64,000 bases of DNA, taken from contig NZ_RBKS01000001.1 of the NCBI RefSeq assembly GCF_003634555.1, forward strand, positions 496,001 to 560,000, written 5' to 3'. Shown here piece by piece: positions 44,629 to 53,286 of this stretch. The position numbers and the translations under genes are program-made. The DNA comes from Frondihabitans australicus (GTDB lineage Bacteria; Actinomycetota; Actinomycetes; Actinomycetales; Microbacteriaceae). Positions within the stretch are counted from its first letter, which is position 1; the number at the start of each line of letters is the position of its first letter. Below the pieces are notes generated by a model. That model was not told the DNA's origin, made no database searches, and worked only from the letters and a program-made list of their open reading frames with translations.

Positions 44629-45549
44629 CTAGGCGCCGTCGATGTGCACGTAGACGGGCGTGCCCCACACCTTCTGCACCTCGACGTCGCGACCCACGTT
44701 CGGAGCGTCGACCATGTAGCCGTCGCCGATGTAGATGCCGATGTGCTGGTGCGGGTACACGACGAGGTCGCCGGGCCTGGCGTTCTTCACGTCGATCGGG
44801 GTGCCGAGGGCGGCGATGCCGTCGACGTCATGCGGCACGGCGATGCCGTACTTCGCGTAGACGTACATGACCAGGCCGGAGCAGTCGAAACCGGTCTTGG
44901 GGTCCGCGCCGTCGTGGACGTAGGGCACCTTGCCGACGTACTGGGTGGCCGCCGCGACGATGCCGACGGCGGTGGCCGAGGCGCCCTTGAGCGTGGCCGG
45001 GTCGACGACATCGGCGACCGTGCCCGTGGTGGTCACGGTGACACCGGTCGAGCCGTCACCGGTCGTGCTCGTGTTCGGTTCGCTCGCCGCCGCGACCGCG
45101 GAGTACGAGATGGACGACACCGGGGCCGCCAGGATCGCGGCGATCGCCGCCGACTTGCGCACCGCACCCGACTGCGCCGCCGCCTGCTTCGCGGCGAGCA
45201 CCGCCGGAGCGGTCGCGGTGAAGCCGTCGCGGGCCGTCGACGCTGTCTCGGTCGCGGTGGCCGGAACCGTGTACGACTGGGCCTTAGGAGCCACGACACG
45301 CGGCGCGATGCGGGAGTGAGTGTGTGCCGTGGGCAGTGCGGCGGCGTTCGCGGGGACGGTCATCGTGAGCGAGAGCCCCGCGACGGCGACGACGGCCGAT
45401 GAGGTGATGGCGGCGCGACGGAAGGCGGCGCCCGACACCCGCGGGAGGTCGAACGACGGCGTCGGCAGCGAGAGCTGGCGGCGTGCCGGCTCGGCGCGGT
45501 GGCGTCGGGAGGGCGCGGCGCGGTGTCGTCCTGAGCCCTCGAAAGTCAT
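44629..45549 (-). CDS. Secreted NlpC/P60 peptidoglycan hydrolase
   Basis: 306 residues. A basic N-terminal stretch of ~50 residues precedes a hydrophobic segment ('AAITSSAVVAVAGLSLTMTV') ending in 'PANAAA', a typical signal peptide with long n-region. A Thr/Ala-rich linker leads to the C-terminal NlpC/P60 domain (about 195-306). This has the catalytic Cys in 'GFDCSGLVMYVYAKYG' and His in 'VYPHQHIGIYIGDGYMVDA'. It should cut peptide stems in the cell wall. The ATG at 45549 is leaderless, six bases after TACCGT. Confidence 0.9.
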   Translation of the reverse strand: MTFEGSGRHRAAPSRRHRAEPARRQLSLPTPSFDLPRVSGAAFRRAAITSSAVVAVAGLSLTMTVPANAAALPTAHTHSRIAPRVVAPKAQSYTVPATATETASTARDGFTATAPAVLAAKQAAAQSGAVRKSAAIAAILAAPVSSISYSAVAAASEPNTSTTGDGSTGVTVTTTGTVADVVDPATLKGASATAVGIVAAATQYVGKVPYVHDGADPKTGFDCSGLVMYVYAKYGIAVPHDVDGIAALGTPIDVKNARPGDLVVYPHQHIGIYIGDGYMVDAPNVGRDVEVQKVWGTPVYVHIDGA

Positions 45550-45555
45550 GCCTCC

Positions 45556-45561
45556 ACGGTA
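45556..45561 (-). promoter_or_regulatory. Leaderless promoter -10 hexamer TACCGT
   Basis: On the minus strand TACCGT ends six bases before the ATG at 45549. Confidence 0.55.
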
Positions 45562-45666
45562 CGGACGGGGCTCGGGGGCCACGAGCCCCCCTTCTCGTGG
45601 CACCCGAACGGGCGGGCGACGTCGCGGCGGCGCCAGGGTCACCCGCGGGTGGTGTAGAAACTTCCC

Positions 45667-46260
45667 ATGCCCTCTCTCGACGCCGCTGAGACCGCCGACC
45701 TGCGACGCCGGATCGTCGACGCCGGCATCGACGCGATCCGGGCGACCGGCCACTCGACGGTCACGCTCGACGACATCGCCCGGCAGGCCGACCTCGAGGT
45801 CGCCGAGGTGGAGTCGGCGTTCCCGATCTGGGACCTCCTCATGGTGTCGATCATCGACGGGTGGGTGGGCGTGATCCGCCGCGACCAGGCGCTGATCGCC
45901 GAGCGAGACGGGGCCGTCGCCTACGTGCGGAGCCTCGTCGAGGCGGCGGCCTCGGATCCTGCGATGGTCCGCACCCGGCTGGCCTTCATCGGTGCGGCGT
46001 CCGACGAGAACCACGCCGCGAACGGCTGGTACCGGTCGAGCTACGCGCAGTTCATGCAGGACGTCACCCTGTTCTTCACCCGCGACATCGTCGCCAAGCG
46101 GGAACCCCGGACGGTGTCGCCGAGGTTCGCCGCCGAGCAGCTCATCGCGCTCTACGAGGGCCTGCAGGTGCAGTCGACGATGCTCGACACGGTCGACCTG
46201 CTCACCGCGTGGGACCGCGCCGTCGGCTTCCTGCACTTCGGGTGGTCCGAGGGCGCGTAG
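45667..46260 (+). CDS. TetR-family regulator
   Basis: 197 residues. The DNA-binding helix-turn-helix 'TVTLDDIARQADLEVAEVESAFPIWD' (in two parts) is in the first 55 residues, with the usual Tyr/Phe of 'YFxSK' replaced by Phe-Pro-Ile-Trp. The C-terminal ligand domain includes 'LIALYEGLQVQSTML'. The ATG lies six bases after TAGAAA, a weak version of the local leaderless element. Its targets are not evident; it stands between the NlpC/P60 gene and a second TetR gene, convergent with the latter. Confidence 0.85.
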   Translation: MPSLDAAETADLRRRIVDAGIDAIRATGHSTVTLDDIARQADLEVAEVESAFPIWDLLMVSIIDGWVGVIRRDQALIAERDGAVAYVRSLVEAAASDPAMVRTRLAFIGAASDENHAANGWYRSSYAQFMQDVTLFFTRDIVAKREPRTVSPRFAAEQLIALYEGLQVQSTMLDTVDLLTAWDRAVGFLHFGWSEGA

Positions 46261-46304
46261 CCCGGCACGGGTGAGGCAACCGCGGGGTCAGCGGTGCCGC
46301 GGGG

Positions 46305-46931
46305 TCAGCGGGCGCCGGAGGCCTCGATGCGGGCTCCCGCGACGAGGGCGGCGGCGGCGGCCTCCACGGCCCGACTCCGGTACGCCTCGTCGTGCTCGGG
46401 GTCGACGACGGCCGTGACCGCCTCGGGCTCCGTGAACCACATGCGTGCGAGCGCCTGGACGGCGAGGGCCAGGGCGGCGGGGTCGAGGGCGGGGTCGAGG
46501 GTCGCAGGCGCCGCGTCGGGGGCCGGGGGAGTGTCGGCGTGCTCCTGCGCCCGTCGGATCGCCTCGATCTTGCTCGACATCGCCTCGTCTGTCGCCGTCG
46601 AGCGGCCGCCCGTGCGCTCGAGCTGGTACCAGGTGGCGAAGCGCTGCACGTCGGGGTGCTCGACGCCGGCCTCGTGGAGCCGGCGAGCGTAGCCGGGCAG
46701 GTCGGCAGGATCGAGAGCGACCTCGGCCACGGTGCGCTCGGAGATGTCGGCGAGCACGGCGTCGAAGAGGGCCTCTTTGCTGCCGAAGTAGGTGTAGACG
46801 AGACCGGCGCTGCAGGCGGCCCGCGAGGCGATGGTGTCGATCCGGGTGCCGGCGAGGCCGCTGCGGGCGAACTCGGTGAGGGCGGCGTCGAGGAGTCGGC
46901 GCTTCTTGTCGTCGGGATTGCGTTCGCGCAT
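46305..46931 (-). CDS. TetR-family regulator of the adjacent SDR
   Basis: 208 residues from the ATG at 46931. Helix-turn-helix with 'IDTIASRAACSAGLVYTYFGSKEALFDAVL'-type sequence (residues ~25-55), then a helical ligand domain. I prefer the ATG at 46931, seven bases after TAGACT; an upstream in-frame start at 46979 would read through the operator. Two related palindromes with core TGAACGnTCATT lie in the divergent gap, and one of them covers its own promoter, so it probably represses both itself and the SDR at 47025. Confidence 0.9.
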   Translation of the reverse strand: MRERNPDDKKRRLLDAALTEFARSGLAGTRIDTIASRAACSAGLVYTYFGSKEALFDAVLADISERTVAEVALDPADLPGYARRLHEAGVEHPDVQRFATWYQLERTGGRSTATDEAMSSKIEAIRRAQEHADTPPAPDAAPATLDPALDPAALALAVQALARMWFTEPEAVTAVVDPEHDEAYRSRAVEAAAAALVAGARIEASGAR

Positions 46932-46938
46932 GGAGCCC

Positions 46939-46944
46939 AGTCTA
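46939..46944 (-). promoter_or_regulatory. Leaderless promoter -10 hexamer TAGACT
   Basis: On the minus strand TAGACT ends seven bases before the ATG at 46931. Confidence 0.5.
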
Positions 46945-46946
46945 GT

Positions 46947-46962
46947 AAATGAACGATCATTT
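46947..46962. promoter_or_regulatory. TetR operator 1
   Basis: AAATGA-ACGA-TCATTT, perfect 6-bp arms, directly upstream of the tetR promoter. Core TGAACGATCATT. Confidence 0.7.
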
Positions 46963-46998
46963 GACAGCAGGCGCGCCACGACTTAGGGTCGGACTTAT

Positions 46999-47012
46999 TG
47001 AACGCTCATTCA
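46999..47012. promoter_or_regulatory. TetR operator 2
   Basis: TGAACGCTCATTCA, sharing the core TGAACGnTCATT with operator 1 about 49 bp away, just before the SDR ribosome binding site (AAGGAGAG at 47014-47021). Confidence 0.65.
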
Positions 47013-47024
47013 TAAGGAGAGACC

Positions 47025-47963
47025 ATGGCGCGCACGACCCGCTGGACCCGCGACGATCTCGGCCCCCAGGACGACAGGACGGTCGTGGTGACCGGCGGCT
47101 CCGGAGGCATCGGCCTGCGCACGGCGGAGGTGTTCGCCGAACGGGGAGCACGCGTGATCATCGGTGCGCGCGACGCGGCGAAGGCGACGGCCGCCGTCGA
47201 CAGCGTGCGCGCGGCCGCCCGGCGCGCGGGGCGGACCACGCGCAGCGACGGCGTCGACTGGCGCCCCCTCGACCTCGCCGACCTCGGCTCGGTGCGTGGC
47301 TTCGCCGACGATGTCCTGGGGATGACCCCGTCGATCGACCTGCTGGTGAACTGCGCCGGCGTCATGGCGATCCCCGAGTGCCGACTCACGGCCGACGGCA
47401 TCGAGATGCACTTCGGCACGAACCACATCGGCCACTTCGCTCTCACCGGACTCCTGCTGCCGGCCCTGGGCGCCGGGCGGCCCGCCCGGGTCGTCACGGT
47501 GAGCGCCCAATCGGCCCGCACCGCGCGACTCGACGTCGACGACCTCCAGCGCGAGAATCCCCGGTACGCGCCGATGGCCGCCTACGGCAACTCGAAGCTG
47601 GCCAACGTCCTCTTCGCGGTCGAACTGAACCGGCACGTCGACCCGGCGCGCGTCCTCAGCGTGCCGGTGCACCCGGGCACCGCCCGGACCGGCATCCAGC
47701 AGTACTCGACGAGCCGGGTCTACCGCGGAGTCGGCCAGGTCATCATGCGCGCCGTCGGCCAGCCGCTCGACCGCGTCGCCGACCCGATCGCGTTCGCCGC
47801 GACGAGTCCGGAGGCGACGCCGATGTCGTTCGTCGCGCCGACCGGCCCGTTCGAGCTCGGCGGGGCGCCCGGGTTCGTGCGGCTGCCGGCGCAGGCCGAC
47901 GACGACGCCCTCCGCGCCGCGCTCTGGGCCGAGTCCGAGCGGCTCAGCGGCGTCGCCTACTGA
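47025..47963 (+). CDS. SDR-family oxidoreductase (retinol-dehydrogenase/WWOX-like)
   Basis: 312 residues. Cofactor motif 'TGGSGGIG', 'LVNCAGVM' as the NNAG variant, and catalytic 'YGNSKLANVLFAVEL'. This is the same broad SDR group as the protein at 14153-15100. ATG at 47025 with AAGGAGAG four bases upstream. Control by the divergent TetR through two operators is strongly suggested, so an inducer for this enzyme, possibly its own substrate, should exist. Substrate unknown. Confidence 0.88.
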   Translation: MARTTRWTRDDLGPQDDRTVVVTGGSGGIGLRTAEVFAERGARVIIGARDAAKATAAVDSVRAAARRAGRTTRSDGVDWRPLDLADLGSVRGFADDVLGMTPSIDLLVNCAGVMAIPECRLTADGIEMHFGTNHIGHFALTGLLLPALGAGRPARVVTVSAQSARTARLDVDDLQRENPRYAPMAAYGNSKLANVLFAVELNRHVDPARVLSVPVHPGTARTGIQQYSTSRVYRGVGQVIMRAVGQPLDRVADPIAFAATSPEATPMSFVAPTGPFELGGAPGFVRLPAQADDDALRAALWAESERLSGVAY

Positions 47964-48058
47964 ACCACGCCGGCCGGCGGCGATCCGCCCTGAGCAGAAC
48001 GTCGCGCCCGAGCGCCTCCCGTGTGGCTGACTGGGGTGACGACGAGAAAGGCGGCAGG

Positions 48059-48772
48059 ATGCGCGGAGTCGTGTTCGTCCACGGAGCCCTGGTGCGCGAC
48101 GGCGAGTGGTGGTGGCGCCCCGTCGCCGAGCGGCTCGAGGCGGAGGGTGGGGTGACTAGCCGAGCGGTGCTGCTGCCGTCGTGCGGCGAGACCGCGGCTC
48201 CTGCGGGCTCGGCAGGCCTCGCAGACGACGCCGCGGCGCTGCGCGACACGCTCGACGAGTTCGACGAAGCGGTCGTCGTCGGGCACTCGTACGGCGGCAC
48301 CGTGATCGCCGAGGGGGCCGACCACCCGGCCGTGAGGCACCTCGTCTACATCAGCTCGTATCTGCCCGACACCGGCGAGGCGCAGGGCGGGATCATGGCC
48401 GACGAGCCCGACCCGGTGCGGGTCGCGATGACGGAAGACGGTTGTGTGCGCGTCGACGGGTTGGACGAGGCGGCGTTCGCGGCTCGGTTTCTGAACGACG
48501 TGCCGGACGAGTCCGTGCCGGCCGAGGCGTGGAGTCGGGTCGTGCCCCAGGGCTTCGGCGCGTTCGCGACGCCGACGACCGGCGCGGCGTGGCAGGGCCG
48601 GGAGTCGACGGCGCTCGTCTGCCTCGACGACATGGGCACCTCGGTCGGTCTGCAACGTCGGCACGCGGCGCGGGCGACCCACGCCGTCGAGCTGCCGACC
48701 GGGCACCACCCGTTCCTGTCGCGGCCCGACCTCGTCGCGAGCGAGCTCTCGCGGATCCTGCGGTCGCTCTGA
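48059..48772 (+). CDS. Alpha/beta-fold hydrolase (esterase, EstC-like)
   Basis: 237 residues. 'GVVFVHGALVRDGEWWW' (oxyanion region), 'VVVGHSYGGTVIAEGA' (nucleophile Ser) and 'VELPTGHHPFLSRPDLVA' (catalytic His). The tryptophan cluster after HGA is typical of the plant-esterase-like/methylketone-type hydrolases in this superfamily. ATG at 48059 with AAAGG upstream. The preceding and following genes run in the same direction but are not overlapping; co-regulation is uncertain. Confidence 0.85.
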   Translation: MRGVVFVHGALVRDGEWWWRPVAERLEAEGGVTSRAVLLPSCGETAAPAGSAGLADDAAALRDTLDEFDEAVVVGHSYGGTVIAEGADHPAVRHLVYISSYLPDTGEAQGGIMADEPDPVRVAMTEDGCVRVDGLDEAAFAARFLNDVPDESVPAEAWSRVVPQGFGAFATPTTGAAWQGRESTALVCLDDMGTSVGLQRRHAARATHAVELPTGHHPFLSRPDLVASELSRILRSL

Positions 48773-48773
48773 A

Positions 48774-48830
48774 CGACGGGCGCCGGACGACGGACAACGG
48801 GCGACGGCAGACAGGCGACGGCCGCGCCGA
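48774..48830. repeat. Short degenerate direct repeats (GACGG/GGCGACGG)
   Basis: The 112-bp gap after the hydrolase starts with a run of imperfect repeats built on GACGG(G/A)C, of about 9-12 bp spacing. No hairpin or gene is visible. Confidence 0.4.
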
Positions 48831-48872
48831 AGGGTGTACCACCAGGGCATCCCTCGACGGGCGCGGCGCTCG

Positions 48873-48878
48873 TAGTGT
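48873..48878 (+). promoter_or_regulatory. Leaderless promoter -10 hexamer TAGTGT
   Basis: TAGTGT ends six bases before the ATG at 48885. Confidence 0.55.
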
Positions 48879-48884
48879 CGAGGC

Positions 48885-49606
48885 ATGACACCCAGCCCCC
48901 TCGCCTCGACCGACCCCGAGTTCTGGTCGTTCTACAGCGCGTTCGCCTTCGGCGACATCCTCGAGCACTCCTCGCTCGACGAGCACGACCGGCTCGTCTA
49001 CCAGCTGGCCGCCACGATCTCGGTCGGCGCCGTCTCGGAGTTCCGCGCCCTCCTCGAGCTCGCGCTCGACTCGGGCGTCACACCCGTCGAGGTCAAGGAG
49101 GTCGCCTACCAGGCGGTCGCCTACGTCGGCATCGCCCGCGTCGTCGACTTCCTCTTCGCGATCAACCAGGAGCTCGCCGCACGCGGCATCGACCTCCCGC
49201 TGCCCGGCCAGTCCAAGACCACGCCCGACACCCGAGCCGAGCTCGGCCTGGCGAAGCAGGGGGAGATCGTCGGCGCCGAGAGGCTCGCCGGGATGCGGTC
49301 CGCGGCTCCTGCCGATGCGATGCACTTCCAGGAGTTCCTGGCCGCCAACTGCTTCGGCGACTACTACACGCGCACCGGGTTCGGCGTGCGGCAGCGCGAG
49401 CTCATCACGTTCGCACTGCTCGTCGCGCTCGGCGGCGCCGACGCCCAGGTGCGCGGTCACGTCACGGCGAACGTGAACGTCGGCAACACGCGGCAGAACC
49501 TGCTCGACGTGCTGACCGTGCTCGTGCCGTACATCGGCTACCCCCGCACCCTGAACGGCCTCGCCGCCGTCAACGAGGTCGCACCCGCCTCGACGAAGGA
49601 GTCCTG

Positions 49607-49607
<1 letters not shown>
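48885..49607 (+). CDS. Carboxymuconolactone decarboxylase-family protein (two CMD domains)
   Basis: 240 residues with two CMD (AhpD-like) repeats. The first has 'ISVGAVSEFRALLELALDSGV', the second 'FALLVALGGADAQVRGHVTANVNVG'; neither carries a CxxC pair, so it is not a typical AhpD peroxidase. Double-CMD proteins of this size often partner aldo/keto reductases, and here an AKR gene overlaps it by 1 bp (TGATG). Leaderless start after TAGTGT. A role in small-molecule redox or quinone metabolism is possible but unproven. Confidence 0.85.
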
Positions 49608-50602
<995 letters not shown>

Positions 50603-50693
50603 CCGCCCGGGCCGCACGCGACTCTAGCCGCGGCGCGCCGGCAGGAGGATACTGCCGTGCAACGCCGCGTGAGGCGCGGCCCGGGAGGCCGGC

Positions 50694-52199
50694 ATGGAGA
50701 CCCCGTTCGACAGCGACTACGTCGACGTGCTCATCGTCGGCGCCGGGGCGTCCGGCATCGGTGCGGCGTGCCTCCTGCAGCGCGAGCTGCCCGGCAAGAC
50801 GTGGGCGATCGTCGAGGCGCGCGAGCGCAGCGGCGGCACCTGGGACCTCTTCCGCTACCCCGGCGTCCGCAGCGACTCCGACATGTTCACGCTGAGCTAC
50901 TCGTTCCGCCCGTGGCTGCGCCCGGAGTCGATGGCCTAGGGCGCCGACATCCTCGACTACGTCCGCGAGACCGCCGACGAGTTCGACGTCACCGACCGGA
51001 TCCGCTTCGGGCACCGGGTGCTCCGAGCCGCCTGGTCGAGTGACGACGCGGTGTGGCGCACGACGGTCGTGCCTCCCGGCGGCGACGAGCGGACCCTCAC
51101 GTCCTCGTTCCTCTACGTCTGCAGCGGCTACTACGACTACGACGAGCCCTACGACGCCCACCTGTCCGGGCTCGCCGACTTCGCCGGCGACGTCCTGCAC
51201 CCGCAGCACTGGCCCGACGGCTACGACGTCGGCGGCCGCCGCGTGGTCGTCGTCGGCAGCGGGGCGACCGCGGTGAGCATGGTCCCCGAGCTCACGCGCA
51301 CGGCCCGCAGCGTCGTGATGCTCCAGCGCACGCCGTCGTTCGTGCTGTCTCTGCCGCGGGTCGACCCCACCTCGGACGCCCTCCGCGCGCTCCTGCCGCC
51401 TCAGGCCGCGCATCGCGCGAATCGCACCAAGAACGCCCTCGTCGCCTTCGGCATCTACCAGGCCTGCCGCCGTGCGCCCGGGCTGGCCCGCCGGGCGCTC
51501 ACCGGGCTCGCCGGGCGGGCCCTGCCGCCGGGCGCCGACGCCGGCACCCTCTTCGACCCGCCGTATGAGCCGTGGGACCAGCGGCTGTGCATGGTGCCCG
51601 ACAACGACCTCTTCGAGGCGGTGGGCGCAGGAGCCGAGATCGTCACCGACACCATCGACACCTTCACGCGCACGGGCATCCGTCTGACGTCGGGCCGCGT
51701 GCTCGAGGCCGATGCCATCGTCACGGCCACCGGTCTCGCCGTGAAGCCTGCGGGCGGCATCGCCGTCGAGGTCGACGGGGCGCCGGTGGACATCGGCGAG
51801 ACCTGGTTCTTCCGCGGGGTGCTCGTGAGCGGACTGCCGAACTTCGGGCTGTGCGTCGGCTACACGAACTCGACCTGGACGCTGCGGGCGGAGTTGTCGA
51901 CGAGGTTCGTGTGCCGGCTCCTGAAGCATCTGGACCGGCATGGGCTGACCGTCGCCGTGCCCGACGCGCCGCCCGAGGGCGAGCCGCCGCTGCCCCTGCT
52001 CGACCTCACGTCGGGGTACCTCGCTCGCTCAGCGCACCTCCTGCCGAGGCGGGCGGCTTCGGCGCCGTGGAACCTGACGCAGAACTACCTCCGCGACAGT
52101 TTCGACGCCGTCGCGGTGCCGGTCGGTCGCGGGCTGACGTTCGCGCGGACGCCGGTGAGGCCGCGGGGCGCCGGGCAGCGCGAGACGGTCGGCGCCTGA
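50694..52199 (+). pseudogene. Flavin-containing (Baeyer-Villiger-type) monooxygenase interrupted by an in-frame amber codon
   Basis: The frame runs 502 codons from the ATG at 50694 and is broken only by TAG at 50937-50939 (codon 82). The FAD motif is 'IVGAGASGIGAACLL', followed by 'RSGGTWDLFRYPGVRSDSDM', the second dinucleotide motif is 'VVVVGSGATAVSMVPEL', and the rest matches FMO/BVMO proteins ('YTNSTWTLRAELSTRF'). The stop is in 'RPESMA*GADILDYVRET', where relatives have a charged or polar residue. Nothing else is degraded. As with the acyltransferase at 37197, it is a fresh nonsense mutation, an error, or read-through. Confidence 0.85.
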
Positions 52200-52236
52200 C
52201 GGTCGACCCCTGACGGTCAGCCCCTGACGGTCAGTG
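52195..52236. repeat. Three 14-bp tandem repeats spanning two convergent stop codons
   Basis: Copies of CCTGACGGTC(A/G)(G/A)CC start at 52195, 52209 and 52223. The first contains the monooxygenase TGA, the last the MarR stop. Confidence 0.8.
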
Positions 52237-52695
52237 GCTGAGAGCTCCGAGGGCCCGCACGATGCCCGCGAGATCGTCCGACGGCAGCACTCCGAAGAAC
52301 GCCGCGTCGGCGGCCTCGACGGCACCGTTCGCCTGGTTCGCGAGCGCCACGCCCCGCTCGGTCGGCTCGAGCGCGACTGCCCGACCGTCGCCCGGATGCT
52401 TCGCACGGGTGACGAGCCCCTTCGCCTCGAGCGCCCGGACCACCTGCGACGTCATCATCACGTCGGTGCCCGCGTGGGCGGCGAGGTCGCGCTGCGTCAC
52501 CGGGGCGGCCACGCCGTCGAGGTCGGGCGCACGGTCGAGATACGCCAGCGACGCCAGCAGCACGAACTGCACGTGCGTCAGGTCGAACGGCGCGAGAGCG
52601 GCCCTGATCTGGCGCTGCCACACGTTCGTGACGCGCCAGAGGGCGAGGCCGGGGCTGCCGGCCGACTCCGGGAAGGCGGTCTCAAAGCGGGCCAT
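52231..52695 (-). CDS. MarR-family regulator
   Basis: 154 residues. Winged helix-turn-helix with 'LTHVQFVLLASLAYL', 'VTQRDLAAHAGTDVMMTSQVVRAL' and the wing 'RAKHPGDGRAVALEPTERG'. The ATG at 52695 overlaps the SRPBCC stop (TGATG); a GTG one codon upstream is possible. Co-translated with the SRPBCC gene, and a symmetrical TAAG-N4-CTTA element overlaps the -10 of this unit at 53189-53205, so autorepression is likely. Confidence 0.9.
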   Translation of the reverse strand: MARFETAFPESAGSPGLALWRVTNVWQRQIRAALAPFDLTHVQFVLLASLAYLDRAPDLDGVAAPVTQRDLAAHAGTDVMMTSQVVRALEAKGLVTRAKHPGDGRAVALEPTERGVALANQANGAVEAADAAFFGVLPSDDLAGIVRALGALSH

Positions 52696-53168
52696 CACGC
52701 CTCGGCCGGCGCGACGGCGGCGGGGCTCTCGCTCGAGTCGGTCAGCGGGGCGCCGTGCTCGGCGGCCGCGAACAGCTCCGCCAGGGCGGCGGGGAAGTCG
52801 GCGCTGATCTGCGGGCCGAGTTCGGGCGCGACGCTGTCGGATCCTGCGCCGTCGATGACGAGGGTGTGGGTGACAGTCGTGCCGCCGCCGGGCAGGGGTG
52901 CGAGGTCGTGCCGGAAGGCGAGGGTGATGTCGCCGTAGACGGTGACGTCGGCGTAGACGCGCTCAGGTTCGACGTGGGTGATGGTGGACTCCATGGGATC
53001 CTGCCCCTGCGGAGTCACGGTGAGCGTGGTGCCGACGGCGAACGGGCCGTGCAGCTCGAACGTGTCGGACTCGGGGCCGATCTTCGTGCCCGAGTGCAGC
53101 GCCTCGATCATCGCCCACACAGCGGCGGGTGAGGCGGTGGTGGTGCCGGTGTGCGAGGTGGTCCACAT
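52695..53168 (-). CDS. SRPBCC-superfamily (START-like) protein
   Basis: 157 residues forming one helix-grip cavity: 'MWTTSHTGTTTASPAAVWAMIE', 'ESTITHVEPERVYADVTVYGD' and 'GGGTTVTHTLVIDGAG' strands, then a C-terminal helix. The family binds hydrophobic ligands; no catalytic residues are evident. The pairing with a MarR regulator suggests a ligand-responsive unit. ATG at 53168 with GGGAGAA upstream. Confidence 0.85.
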   Translation of the reverse strand: MWTTSHTGTTTASPAAVWAMIEALHSGTKIGPESDTFELHGPFAVGTTLTVTPQGQDPMESTITHVEPERVYADVTVYGDITLAFRHDLAPLPGGGTTVTHTLVIDGAGSDSVAPELGPQISADFPAALAELFAAAEHGAPLTDSSESPAAVAPAEA

Positions 53169-53188
53169 GGTGTTCTCCCATCAACTAA

Positions 53189-53205
53189 TAAGTGCGCTTA
53201 CTATA
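53189..53205 (-). promoter_or_regulatory. Promoter/operator of SRPBCC-marR
   Basis: TAAG-TGCG-CTTA palindrome (53189-53200) abuts TATAGT (minus strand, 53200-53205), a good -10. This placement fits MarR autorepression. Confidence 0.5.
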
Positions 53206-53241
53206 TGACGGGCGTTCGGCCGCGGTCAAGAGAGCGAAGGC

Positions 53242-53279
53242 CCCTTACCGACACTTTCTATCGAAAGTGTCGGTAAGGG
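53242..53279 (-). terminator. Hairpin terminator of the RutA-like gene
   Basis: Perfect 17-bp stem CCCTTACCGACACTTTC with loop TATC, 8 bp beyond the stop at 53287. Confidence 0.85.
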
Positions 53280-53286
53280 CGCGGGG

